Below, in pieces: positions 9,122 through 18,289 of a stretch of DNA of 64,000 nt. Position 1 is the stretch's first letter. The number at the start of each line of letters is the position of its first letter. Made by a program: the position numbers and the translations under genes. The DNA comes from Streptomyces violaceusniger (GTDB taxonomy: Bacteria > Actinomycetota > Actinomycetes > Streptomycetales > Streptomycetaceae). The notes beneath the pieces were generated by a model. It had not been told where the DNA came from. It saw only the letters and a list, made by a program, of their open reading frames with translations, and did not search any database. The DNA lies in the NCBI GenBank assembly GCA_005405945.1, contig BJHW01000002.1, positions 1,426,001-1,490,000 on the forward strand. Direction: 5' to 3'.

Positions 9122-10817
9122 CGCACTGCTCTCCTGGCTGACGGATCCTCCCCGGACGACTGCCGGAGACCTCCACGGCCGAGGCATCCACCTCGCCGAC
9201 GACCGAGGCGGCTGGGAGTTCCACGGATATCCCGAACTCGCCGCCTCCGCACGGCGGGTGGCCGGATCGCTGGCGGCACGAGGAGTGCGCCCCGGCGATG
9301 TGGTGTGCGTCCTCCTGCCCACCGGTTTCCCGTGTCTGTCGTCGCTCTTCGGCGCCTGGGCCGTGGGCGCCACGGTGTGCCTCATCCCCCGCCGTCGTTC
9401 GCCGCCGAGGCCGAGTACGTGGAGCACACGGCCGGAATCCTGCGGCAGACCGAGGCCGCCGTCACCATCACCGCCGAGGGCCTCGCCCCCGTGGCCGCCC
9501 GGGTACTGGCCGCCGCGGGCTCCGACCGCGAGCCGTGGATCTGGCGCGATGACGGCGATGAGATCCAGCCCCGCGAACCCGGCGAACTCGCCCTCCTCCA
9601 GTTCACCTCGGGCTCCAGCAGCCGGCCCCGCGGAGTCCGGGTCACCTGGGCGAACCTGGAGGCCAACCTCGCACTGATCCGGAGCACACTCGGCTGGCGC
9701 GCGGGCGACGCCGGGGCCTCCTGGCTGCCGCTCCACCACGACATGGGGCTCATCGGCTGTCTGCTCACCCCGTGAGCGTGAGGGCCGATCTGTGGCTCAT
9801 GCGCCCCGAACAGTTCATCCGCGATCCGGCCCGCTGGCTGCGGTGCTTCGCCGTCGCCGCGCACACCGCCGCCCCGCCCTTCGCGTTCGAGTACGCGGCC
9901 CGGCGGCTCGGCGACCGGCTCGCGGAGCTGGACCTGTCCGCGTGGCGCAACGCCATCGTCGGCGCCGAACCCATCAACCCCGCGCGCTGGAGCACTTCGC
10001 CAAGCTCGCCGCACCCGCCGGATTCTCCCCCTCCGTCTACCTGCCGTCGTACGGGCTCGCCGAGGCCACGCTCGCGGTGACCGTCCGTACCTCCGGCACT
10101 CCCGCGCCGACCGTGCGCGTGGACACCGGCACGCTGCGCTTCGCAGGCCCCGTCACCATCGACGAGGAAGGCGAGTTCGCGAACTCCGCGACGACGCCCT
10201 CCGGCGGTGAGGACGGCTGGCTGATCGGCTGCGGCGGCCCCGGCGACGGGGTGGGCGCCACGGTGGTCGACGACGAGGGACGGGCCCTGCCCGACGGCCA
10301 CCTCGGCGAGATCGAGGTGACCGGCCCCTCGGTGACGAGCGGCTACCACGCCGGGCGCACCGGCTCCACGCGGTTCGTCGACGGCGGCATCAGGACCGGG
10401 GACGCCGGGTTCTTCCACCGCGGCGAGCTGTTCGTGCTCGGCCGGATGGGCGACAGCCTCAAGGCGCGCGGACGCAGCGTCTACATGGAGGACCTGGAGG
10501 CGAAGGTGGTCTCCGCGACCGGGATCGCCCGGGAGAAGTGCGCGGTCGTCGGCGTCGAGGGCACCGGTGGCACCTCGGTGACGCTGTTCGCGGAGAAGGC
10601 CGAGGGCGCGTGGGTGGAGGACGCCACGCTCGTCCTGCGCGGCGCACTCGGCGACGACGTCGCCATCACCGTCGTCACCGGCCGCAGTGGGCTCATCAGG
10701 AAGACGTCCAGCGGCAAGCCGAGACGTCGCCACATGTGGGAAGAGCTGCGAGCGGGCCGCCTCAAAGACGCGCGCGTCCTGGAGACGGCCCATGTCACGA
10801 CCGGGAGGCCCGTGTGA
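9114..10817 (+). CDS. Fatty acyl-AMP ligase-like enzyme, three single-base frame breaks
   Basis: An adenylate-forming enzyme of about 568 residues. It shows the ATP loop FTSGSSSRPRGV, the SWLPLHHDMGLIGCLLTP segment and LPSYGLAEATLAVT typical of fatty acyl-AMP ligases, and a C-terminal subdomain ending in a Lys-rich SGLIRKTSSGKPRR. The family activates fatty acids as acyl-adenylates and loads them on a carrier protein, here presumably the ACP at 12486. The frame is lost near 9386-9390 (C run), 9771 and about 9988; one added base at each restores alignment, for example LTPLSVRADLWLMRPEQF. Translation is coupled on both sides (8-bp and 4-bp overlaps). Confidence 0.8.
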
Positions 10818-12469
10818 TCCTCAGCGAGGACTATCTGCAGAACCTGCTCGACAAGACCATTCCGCAGATCCACTCCGTCGCCAACTGCGCTGTGGTCCTC
10901 GAGGGTTCGATCGCCGAGGGCTTCGGCAATTCCTCGTCCGACATCGACTTCCTGCTCATCGCGGACAGCGACGCCGACCTGCCCACCATGCCCTCGCTCC
11001 TGTTCCTGGACGGGCGGCGGGTCGAGGTCAGGACCCGCTCCGTGCGGCAGCTCGCCGAGCAGTTCTCCGCGATCACGACCGACACGCGCCGCCACGTGGG
11101 CGCCGTCTCGGAGGATCTGCTGAACCGCTGTCAGCGTCTGCTGCGCAGCTTCCCACTGCGCAATCCGGACCTGGTGGCGAAGGTCAAGGGGCTGATGTCC
11201 TTCGACGACTTCCAGGACACGATGCGCGAGTGGTGGGCACACCACGCACGCCAGTCGATCCGCTACGCGCTCGCCCTGCGGGAGCTCGGCCAGGACGAGG
11301 AGGCCGCGGCGTGGACCGAGGCAGGACTGCTCCAGGCGGTGAAGTCCTGGGCGGCGGGGCGGGGAGAGACCTACCTGGAGCCGAAGTGGCTGCCCATGCA
11401 GCTGGACCGCATCGGGGACCAACCGCTGTGTGACCGGTACCGGACGCTCGCCTCGCGGGAGGCGTCGGGCCTCGACACCGCCGAGTACATCACCGAGGGC
11501 GTCCGGCTCACGGCCGATCTGGGGGTGGCGGGCGCCGAACCCGACTCCGAGCGGATCACCGTGGCCAGGGCCACCGGGGTGACCACCTGGCAGACCGGCG
11601 ACCGCGTGCATGTCGTACGCGACAAGCAGGACGTGTTCGTCCTCGGCGACCGGGCGGCGCGGGCCTGGCGTTCGGTCGTCTTCGGCCGGCCCCTGGGGAG
11701 CGTAGTGACCGTGGCGGAGGCGTCGGGGGCACCGCAGGCGGGGCCGCTGATCGCCCAGTTCCTCCGGTTCGGACTGGTGAAGGTGGCCTGGAAGGGCGAC
11801 GGCCCGATCGTCCCCGCCATGCCGCTTGCCGCCCCGTCCGGCCCCGTCACACCGCCACCGAGTATCGCGCGGCCCATCGTCACCGTGGGCGGGGCTGCGG
11901 TCGGCGGTGAGGAGGGCATCGATCTCGTGCCCATGCCGGCCCGCCGGTTCAGCGCCGCCGCGATGACCCTGGTGTGGTCCAACGTGCTGGTGGAGAACGC
12001 CCGCGAGGACCTCACCGGCGCCCTGGACCGCGAGCAGTGGAGCGTCGCCGAACTCAGTGCCCAAAGGATGCTGCGGGCCGCGCTGCGCGGCGTGCTCAGC
12101 GCCCACGGAGTCAACCCGCTGCCCCCGGACTCCGAGGTCGCCCGCAGGCTGTCCCTCCTTCCGGCGGGGGCCGACACCGACGAGATCCGGGCGAAGGCCC
12201 GGCACCTCGCGACGCTCACCATCGCGTCCGCGGCCCAGGGCAGCGCGGCGCTCACCGCGCTGGACGACTTCGTCGCCCTGGTCCGGCACACGGTCGGCGC
12301 ACACAGCTTCCCGTCCTCCTTCGACTCCTCGGACGGATGGCGGCAGACGCTGGAGATGGGCTACGACTGGCTGCGCCTCGGCGCCCACCTCGACGCGGAC
12401 CTGCCCATCGACGAGGCGAGCGATCTGCTGTCCAGCGGTGGCGCGCAGCCGCATCTCGCCACCACCTGA
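10814..12469 (+). CDS. Nucleotidyltransferase-fold protein with a PqqD-like segment
   Basis: A 551-residue protein starting at GTG 10814, overlapping the ligase stop by 4 bp and preceded by GGGAGG. Residues 26-50 read VVLEGSIAEGFGNSSSDIDF, the GS...SDxD signature of the polymerase-beta nucleotidyltransferase fold, with Asp43 and Asp45 as likely metal ligands. About residues 254-325 contain WQTGDRVHVVRDKQDVFVLG and DRAARAWRSVVFG, which resemble the PqqD/peptide-binding winged-helix fold. The remaining C-terminal helical region is unrecognised. The reaction is unknown; adenylylation of a small molecule or carrier is possible. The PqqD resemblance is my reading by eye and is the weaker part of the call. 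Confidence 0.65.
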   Translation: MILSEDYLQNLLDKTIPQIHSVANCAVVLEGSIAEGFGNSSSDIDFLLIADSDADLPTMPSLLFLDGRRVEVRTRSVRQLAEQFSAITTDTRRHVGAVSEDLLNRCQRLLRSFPLRNPDLVAKVKGLMSFDDFQDTMREWWAHHARQSIRYALALRELGQDEEAAAWTEAGLLQAVKSWAAGRGETYLEPKWLPMQLDRIGDQPLCDRYRTLASREASGLDTAEYITEGVRLTADLGVAGAEPDSERITVARATGVTTWQTGDRVHVVRDKQDVFVLGDRAARAWRSVVFGRPLGSVVTVAEASGAPQAGPLIAQFLRFGLVKVAWKGDGPIVPAMPLAAPSGPVTPPPSIARPIVTVGGAAVGGEEGIDLVPMPARRFSAAAMTLVWSNVLVENAREDLTGALDREQWSVAELSAQRMLRAALRGVLSAHGVNPLPPDSEVARRLSLLPAGADTDEIRAKARHLATLTIASAAQGSAALTALDDFVALVRHTVGAHSFPSSFDSSDGWRQTLEMGYDWLRLGAHLDADLPIDEASDLLSSGGAQPHLATT

Positions 12470-12485
12470 CGCTGAGGGAGGAACG

Positions 12486-12808
12486 TTGACGTCAAGCACC
12501 GGCACACCATCGCTGAACGAGGACGAGACGCGGAGCAAGGTGTACGCGATCGTCGGCGCGATGGCGCCCGCGGGGGCGCCACCCTGGCCGACGACACCGA
12601 GCTCGTCGCGGATCTGGCCTATGACTCGCTCCGGCTCATCGAGCTGACGCTGGCGCTGGAGGAGGGTTTCGGGCTCGGGGAGCTCGCTCAGGAGAGGACC
12701 GCCACGGTCACCACCCTCGGCGACATCGTCCGCCTGGTGGCCGAGGCGCGGCGAGAGACCGAGGCGCGGCAAGAGACCGAAGCGCCGCGAGCGGAGGCGG
12801 GCCGATGA
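12486..12808 (+). CDS. Acyl carrier protein, frame broken by one missing G
   Basis: A carrier protein of about 107 residues. It starts at TTG 12486 after GAGGGAGGA, reads SLNEDETRSKVYAIVGAM, then continues in another frame as DDTELVADLAYDSLRLIEL. Six rather than five Gs at 12572-12576 would join the two. The Ser in YDSLRLIEL sits where 4'-phosphopantetheine attaches. The tail repeats EARRET-EARQET-EAPRAE, coded by near-identical 18-bp units. It lies between the nucleotidyltransferase and a reductase and presumably carries the chain activated by the ligase. ATGA overlap with the next gene. Confidence 0.8.
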
Positions 12809-13959
12809 CGGAGCGCATGAGGATCCTGGTGACCGGCGCGGCCGGGCTGGTCGGCGCGGAGGTCACCGCCCGGCTGGTGGCGGCCGGGCACCAGGTCACC
12901 GCCCTGGTCCACCACCAGCCGGTGGTCATACGCAACGACGGCACCCCACTGGAGCCGGACGCCGTCACCTGCCTGCCGGGCGATGTGACCCAGCCCCGGC
13001 TCGGCCTGTCCGAGGTTGCGTACCAGGCGCTGATCGCGGACGGCCTCGACCGCATCGTGCACTGCGCCGCGATCACCGACTTCGGCCTCCCCGACGAGGT
13101 CTACCAGGCGGTCAACGTCGACGGCACCGCCCACGTCCTGGAGCTGGCCCGTGCCGGCGGTGTGCCTCTCGTGCACGTGGGAACCGCCTATGTGTGCGGT
13201 GAGCGCGACGGGCTGATCCGCGAGACGGAGCTGGACGAGGGCCAGCGCCTCGCCAACGCCTACGAGGACAGCAAGTTCCGGGCCGAGGCCCTGGTGCACA
13301 AGGCCCAGGCCGACGGGGTGCGAGCCGCGATCGTCCGCCCCAGCATCGTCGTCGGCGACGAGCGCACCGGTGTGGTGCGCGACTACAAGAACATCTACGT
13401 CGTGCTCAAACTGGCCACCGAGGGAAAGGTCCGCTCCATCCCCGGCCAGTACGAGGCACGTCTCGACCTGGTGCCCGTGGACTATGTGGCGGACATCATC
13501 ACCGAGGTCACCCACCGGTTCGAGGAGGCGGCGGGCCGGACCTTCCACGCGGTGGGCGCACCGCTGACGCTGCGGGACTTCTCCGATGTGATGGCCGAGT
13601 ACCCGCCGTTCCACGTGCCGCGGTTCGTCCCGCCGACGAGCTTCGACGCCCAGCGGCTGCCCCGCCGGGAGCGGGCGTACTACGAGCGTGTCATGACGCT
13701 CTACGAGAGCTACTTCCGGCGCCGGACGCGCTTCGACGACTCCCACACGGCGGGTCTGGCCACCCGCAGGCCACCGGCGGACGGGCAGGACTTCCTGCGC
13801 ACGCTGATCGACCACTGCCTGGAGACGGGCTACCTGGGCGCACCGCCTGCCGACGCCACCGAGGTGCTCGCCCGGCTGAACATGGCGGCCCCGGACGCGG
13901 CACCGACGGCGAACGGGACCGGCCCGACGGCGAGCGATGTGAACGGAGCCGGCCGATGA
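12805..13959 (+). CDS. Thioester-reductase-type extended SDR
   Basis: A 384-residue NAD(P)-dependent enzyme of the male-sterility/thioester-reductase branch of extended SDRs. The N-terminus has the Rossmann motif ILVTGAAGLVGAEV, followed by HCAAITDFGLP, VGTAYVCGE and the active-site YEDSK (Tyr153, Lys157), then AEALVHKAQADGVRAAIVRPS. Relatives reduce acyl-ACP or acyl-CoA thioesters to aldehydes or alcohols, so it may release or modify the ACP-bound chain. It overlaps the genes on both sides by 4 bp. The last 35 residues are a low-complexity Ala/Thr/Gly tail. Confidence 0.8.
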   Translation: MTERMRILVTGAAGLVGAEVTARLVAAGHQVTALVHHQPVVIRNDGTPLEPDAVTCLPGDVTQPRLGLSEVAYQALIADGLDRIVHCAAITDFGLPDEVYQAVNVDGTAHVLELARAGGVPLVHVGTAYVCGERDGLIRETELDEGQRLANAYEDSKFRAEALVHKAQADGVRAAIVRPSIVVGDERTGVVRDYKNIYVVLKLATEGKVRSIPGQYEARLDLVPVDYVADIITEVTHRFEEAAGRTFHAVGAPLTLRDFSDVMAEYPPFHVPRFVPPTSFDAQRLPRRERAYYERVMTLYESYFRRRTRFDDSHTAGLATRRPPADGQDFLRTLIDHCLETGYLGAPPADATEVLARLNMAAPDAAPTANGTGPTASDVNGAGR

Positions 13960-14960
13960 CCGAGGACACCACGAACGGCCGGCCCTTCGGCGAGGACATC
14001 TCCCCGGCCCTCAGCTGCGATCCGCACAAGCGCGTCCTCTTCGGCTCGGACACCTACTTCCTGGAGAGCGTCGAACAGCTCGCCACCCTCACCGCCGACG
14101 TCGACGGCTTCCTCCACCGGCACGCCGCACTGCTGCTCAAGCCCGACGCCGTGGTCAGCAGGCAGCTACCGACGACGGTCGACTGGCTGGCCCGGGAGGG
14201 GTTCCGGATCGTGGCCGCGGAACGCACCCGGCTGACCCCCAACACCGTGCGGGCGCTGTGGTACTTCCAGTGGAACCTGGCCACACCGGAGCGCCGCCGT
14301 CTCGCCGATCTGTTCACCGACACCTGCGACGCGGTGGTGCTCGTGGTGCGCCAGGACGCCGACGGGGCCGAGGCCCTGCCGAGCGCACCCGCGTCGGTCG
14401 TCCTGACCGAGCGGAAGGGCCCCACCGACCCGCGAGCGCGGATCCCCGGCCAGCTCCGCTACGCGACCGGCCGCTACAGCTATCTGCTCAACCTCGTCCA
14501 TACCCCCGACGAACCTGCCGATGTGGCACGGGAGTTGGGCATCTACTTCGGCGCGGCGCTCCGGCGGCGGGTCTACGCCTCCGCGCTGGCGGGCGAGGAC
14601 CAGTCGGCCCGCGCCCGTGAGCTCGGCCGGCGGTTGCACGCCGAGGTGCCCGAGCGGGATCTCTCCTTCGAACCGGCCGCGGAACGGCTCGAGCGGGCCG
14701 TGGCGGAGGCGGAGGAATCCCTGGCCCCCGGGGCCGTCCGGGACGAGCTGCGGGCGGCCCGGCTCGCCGCCCGGGACCAGGAGGGCTACCGGCGGCTGAT
14801 CGAAGCCGTGTGGCGGGCCGGGCTGCCGCTCGACGCCTGGGACACGGTGATTGTCGGCTCCCACGTCCTGCCGATGAAGCGCAAGGGGCTGGCCCCCGTG
14901 CTCGGTGGAGTCAGCGTGTCCGACTGGCATCGCCACCTGGCGCGGTCGGCGGTTCGGTAA
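13956..14960 (+). CDS. NDP-kinase-fold protein with a C-terminal extension
   Basis: A 334-residue protein. Residues 55-200 can be laid on nucleoside diphosphate kinase: ALLLKPDAV matches the Lys-containing first strand (Lys62), GPTDPRARIPGQLRY matches the ATNP...PGTIRGDF stretch, and LLNLVHTPDEP matches RNIIHGSDS, so the phospho-accepting His is kept as His182 and its Asn neighbour as Asn179. The C-terminal 130 residues, rich in Arg/Glu/Ala helices, are not part of ordinary 140-150 residue NDP kinases and I do not recognise them. A phosphoryl-transfer role on a pathway intermediate is inferred. It is coupled to the SDR by ATGA. Confidence 0.68.
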   Translation: MTEDTTNGRPFGEDISPALSCDPHKRVLFGSDTYFLESVEQLATLTADVDGFLHRHAALLLKPDAVVSRQLPTTVDWLAREGFRIVAAERTRLTPNTVRALWYFQWNLATPERRRLADLFTDTCDAVVLVVRQDADGAEALPSAPASVVLTERKGPTDPRARIPGQLRYATGRYSYLLNLVHTPDEPADVARELGIYFGAALRRRVYASALAGEDQSARARELGRRLHAEVPERDLSFEPAAERLERAVAEAEESLAPGAVRDELRAARLAARDQEGYRRLIEAVWRAGLPLDAWDTVIVGSHVLPMKRKGLAPVLGGVSVSDWHRHLARSAVR

Positions 14961-14976
14961 CGCAGAGGGGGAAAGC

Positions 14977-15965
14977 ATGGACACGGTGGAATTCAGCCAG
15001 ACGGTGCCGCGCGAGCTCGTCCATCGGCTGAGCCTGGCCGAGGTGTTTCTGACCGGCGTACTCGCCCGGGACGAGGACACCCTCGACATCGGGGTGCAGA
15101 TACCCCGCTCACACGCCTTCTACCGGGACACGGCGGGCTGCCGCCACGTCTACGACCCGATGGTCCTGGTGGAGGCCGTCCGGCAGTCGCTCCTCATGCT
15201 GGGCCACGATCTGTTCGAGAACCCGTTCGGCACGAAGTTCATCCTGCGGGACATCGCCCTGCGCGACGCGGACATCACCGCGCTCGCGGTACGCGACGTA
15301 CCCACCGAGGTGGTGCTGCGCTGCCGCATCGTGCGCCGCTTCCGTGGCCGCGAGGGCCTGAAGGGGGCGCGGCTGTCCTACACCGCGCTGATCGGCGACC
15401 GCGTGGCGGCGACGCTGGAGGGCTCCATGTCCTGGCTGACGCCCGCCCAGTGGCAAGCGACGCGCGAGGACGTGCGTGCCACGCTGGGGCTGCCCGTCCA
15501 GGCCACGTTCACGGCCTGCGAGCCGGGGCCGCGGATCGGTGCGGCCCTGGTCGACCGCAAGGACGCCACGAACGTGGTCATCTCACCGATTCAGCTCCAA
15601 CGCCCGCCGGACGGCGGGGAGATGGGGACCGCTCGACTCCTCGTCGACACCAGCCACCCGGTGCTGTTCGACCACCCCCTGGACCATGTCCCCGGCATGC
15701 TGACCCTTGAGGCATTCCGCCAGCTCGGCATCGCCACCGCCGTGGAAACCGGGGCGCTGCCGTCGGCGTCGGCCGTCCTCACGGGGCTGAAGGCGCGCTT
15801 CACCGGCTTCGGCGAGCTCGACCTGCCGATCACCTGCGAGAGCGTCCGGGGGAAGGCGACGGGACGAGCGCCGTTCTGCGGTGCGCCATGAAGCAGGCCG
15901 GACACACCATCGCCGACGGCGAACTGCGCCTCACACCGGCCCCGACGGAAGCGCGGCCGATATGA
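14977..15965 (+). CDS. AfsA-family (A-factor type) hotdog enzyme, one missing G
   Basis: About 329 residues with two hotdog repeats as in AfsA/ScbA. Recognisable segments are VPRELVHRLSLAEVFLTG, YDPMVLVEAVRQSLLMLGHD and DHPLDHVPGMLTLEAFRQ. AfsA joins a beta-ketoacyl chain from ACP to dihydroxyacetone phosphate in gamma-butyrolactone synthesis. Here it sits among biosynthetic genes with its own ACP and no adjacent butyrolactone receptor, so a biosynthetic rather than signalling use is likely. The frame fails in GGGGG at 15848-15852; a sixth G continues as GDGTSAVLRCAMKQAGHTIA to a TGA at 15963-15965. GAGGGGGAAAG precedes the ATG at 14977. Confidence 0.85.
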
Positions 15966-16926
15966 CCGCCGCCCCCGGCGCGCTCGGCCGTCCCCTGTAC
16001 GGGAGACGGTGGCAGCGTTGAGCGATGTCCTCACCGCTTCCCGCGTACCGGTCCGGCTGGGCCGTTTCGTCCTGCGGATGTTCCGCCCGCAGATCTACGT
16101 CACCTACGGCGTGCTGTGGACCCTGACCCTGGAGGGCTCGGCCGAGGCACTTTCGGGGCCCTCCTCGCACTGGACACCTTCCGGGGCGACCGTGGTGCGC
16201 GCGGTCAGCGTGGTGCTGGCCCTGCTGTTCGCCCGCATGGTCGATGAGCAGAAGGACCTGGAGTACGACCGCCGGCACAACCCGGACCGGCCGCTGGTGA
16301 CGGGCGCCATCACGGTGGCGGAGCTGCGCGGCGCCATGGCGCTGATCACGGTACTCGTCGTCGTGCTGAACGCGCTCGTCTCGGCCCTCTCCGTGCTGCT
16401 GATCCTGCTCGCCCTCGGATACACGCTGTTCCTGGTCGCGCTGGAGCGCTGGTCGCCGCGGATCGGCGAGGCCCTTGTCGCCAACCTCCTCGTCAGCTAC
16501 CCGGTGCAGCTGCTGCTCTCCGTCTACCTCTATGTCTCGCTGCTGACCGGCGACGCGATCGACGGTGACGGGCGGGTCGTCCCGCTGATGGCCATGTTCG
16601 CCTGCGCCTTCCTCCAGTTCGAGTTCGCGCGGAAGACCGAGTGGCGGCGGGACCCGGAGGCACGGCTGTACTCGGAGGTGCTCGGCCCGCGCGGCAGCGC
16701 GGCCGTGTGCCTCGCTCTCGCCGTGGGCGCGGTGGCACTCGGACTCCTGCTGTTCGGTACGCGGGGCCTGCTGCCGGCGCTGAGCCTCGTCTTCCCCGCG
16801 CTCGGTGCCTGGCGCTTCCTCGTGCGCAGACAGCCATCCGGGCTGATGCTCCCGGCGATGGGCTTTGTGCTCTTCTTCAACCTGCTGTGTTTCTACGGCT
16901 CCACAGCGATCGCGATCGGACGGTGA
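15962..16926 (+). CDS. UbiA-type membrane prenyltransferase, one missing G
   Basis: An integral membrane protein of about 321 residues with eight or nine helices. The first Asp-rich motif is RMVDEQKDLEYDRRHNPDRP and the second, weaker one is FARKTEWRRDPEARLYSEVLG, as in UbiA enzymes that transfer prenyl or other lipid groups using Mg2+. I start at ATG 15962, which overlaps the corrected AfsA stop as ATGA; one extra G in the run at 16001-16003 gives GRPLYGETVAALSDVLTASR. Without that correction the start would be GTG 16009. The acceptor is unknown, possibly the AfsA-derived intermediate. Confidence 0.78.
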
Positions 16927-16940
16927 GAGAGGTGCGGCCG

Positions 16941-18197
16941 GTGATCATCGACAAGGTGCGGATCTTCGACGGGACGGCGATGCTGGGCCCCGGGGCGGTG
17001 GAGTTCGCCGACGGAGTCATCACGCGCGTCCTCACGGAGCCCGCCGCGGCCACGGGGGCATCGGCGTCGGCCGATGTGATCGACGGAACGGGCCTGACGC
17101 TGCTGCCCGGGCTGATCGACGCGCATACGCATGTGTTCGGCGCCGAGAGCAATCTCGAACTGGCGCTGGCCTTCGGTGTGACGACCGAGCTGGACATGTT
17201 CATGGGCCCGCCGGAGCTCACCCAGGCCCTGTGCACGGCGGCCGGTGAGCGTGCCGACCTCGCCGATATGCGCAGCTCGGGGCTGGTGGCCAGCGCGCCC
17301 GGAGGGCACCCCGGCCACGCCATGCCGCTGCTGCCGACGGTGGCCGGGCCCGAGGACGCCGACGCGTTCGTGGCCGCGCGACAGGCGGAGGGCGCACACT
17401 TCATCAAGATCATCGTGGACGATGGCGCGAACCACGGGATGTCGCTGCCCGCCCTGGACGGGGCGACCGTGACGGCGCTCGCCGACGCCGCGCGGCGCCG
17501 GGGCCTGCTCACCGTGGCCCATGTGTCCGCCGGGTGGTCCGCGCGACTCGCCCTGGACAGCGGTGTGGACATGCTGACGCACCTTCCGCTGGAAGCGGCT
17601 CTGGACGACGCGTTCGTCAGCCGGACCGCGGACGAGAAGCGGGTCGCCATCCCCACCCTGGCCATGCTGGAGGCGTCCGCCCCGGAGACCTCCTCCCGGC
17701 CCCGTACGGGACGATCGCTGGCGGGCGATCCGCGGATCGTCGGCTACCTCCCGGACCACGCCCGTACGGCGATCGCGTCGGGCCGCGAGGGCCTTTGCGT
17801 GGAGAAGGCGTCCCCCGAGCACCACTTCACCCACGCCCTGGCGAGCGTGGCCCGTCTGCACCGGGCAGGCGTGCCCGTACTGGCGGGGACCGACACCAAC
17901 TACCGGCCGGACCGCGCCTGCCCGGTCGTCCACGGCGCCGGTCTCCACACCGAGCTGGCCCTCCTCGTCGAGGCCGGACTGACTCCGGCGGAGGCGCTCA
18001 CGGCGGCGACCTCGGCCCCCGCCGCGCACTTCGGTCTGACCGACCGCGGGGTGATCGCGCCGGGGCGGCGCGCGGACCTCGTCCTGGTCGAGGGCGACCC
18101 CACGCGGGACATCACTCGCACCCGGTCGATCGAGGCGATCTGGCGCGGCGGCATCCGCTTCGACCGCGAGGCGTACCGCAAGCGCACCGCCTCATGA
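16941..18197 (+). CDS. Amidohydrolase-superfamily enzyme
   Basis: A 418-residue metal-dependent hydrolase of the imidazolonepropionase-like branch. The first metal motif is LIDAHTHVFG, further His residues occur in TVAHVSAGW and THLPLE, and the catalytic Asp is in LAGTDTNY. The C-terminal RGVIAPGRRADLVLVEGDP strand closes the family's composite beta domain. I choose GTG 16941 because GAGAGAGG ends 8 bp before it; GTG 16923 overlaps the UbiA stop and is an alternative. It probably cleaves an amide, lactone or ring in the pathway. Confidence 0.82.
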   Translation: MIIDKVRIFDGTAMLGPGAVEFADGVITRVLTEPAAATGASASADVIDGTGLTLLPGLIDAHTHVFGAESNLELALAFGVTTELDMFMGPPELTQALCTAAGERADLADMRSSGLVASAPGGHPGHAMPLLPTVAGPEDADAFVAARQAEGAHFIKIIVDDGANHGMSLPALDGATVTALADAARRRGLLTVAHVSAGWSARLALDSGVDMLTHLPLEAALDDAFVSRTADEKRVAIPTLAMLEASAPETSSRPRTGRSLAGDPRIVGYLPDHARTAIASGREGLCVEKASPEHHFTHALASVARLHRAGVPVLAGTDTNYRPDRACPVVHGAGLHTELALLVEAGLTPAEALTAATSAPAAHFGLTDRGVIAPGRRADLVLVEGDPTRDITRTRSIEAIWRGGIRFDREAYRKRTAS

Positions 18198-18289
18198 GCT
18201 GGAGCGACGCGCTCATGAGCGGGAACGACACGCTCACGAACGGGAGAGAAGGCATGAGAGACCACCACGCGAAGCGGAGGACCACGTGA
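18194..18289 (+). CDS. Coupled 31-residue mini reading frame
   Basis: ATG at 18194 overlaps the amidohydrolase stop as ATGA, and its own TGA overlaps the methyltransferase GTG, so ribosomes could pass straight through. The peptide starts MSWSDALMSGNDTLTNG and ends in basic residues. The DNA shows two or three imperfect 21-bp units (ATGAGCTGGAGCGACGCGCTC-like). It may be only a coupling leader, a remnant N-terminus of the next gene in another frame, or a tiny real peptide. Nothing in the sequence decides. Confidence 0.3.
   Translation: MSWSDALMSGNDTLTNGREGMRDHHAKRRTT

Noticed and set aside
7409..9739. 776-residue open frame on the minus strand
   Set aside because: It lies antisense to the dikinase and ligase genes, which have clear motifs; its translation is the Arg/Gly/His/Pro-rich type produced by high-GC codon bias.
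10481..12772. 763-residue open frame on the minus strand
   Set aside because: Antisense to the nucleotidyltransferase and ACP genes, with no recognisable domain and biased composition.
15962..16021. 19-residue mini frame between the AfsA and UbiA genes
   Set aside because: Although it overlaps both neighbours, adding one G at 16001-16003 makes it the natural N-terminus of UbiA, in line with the other one-base losses.
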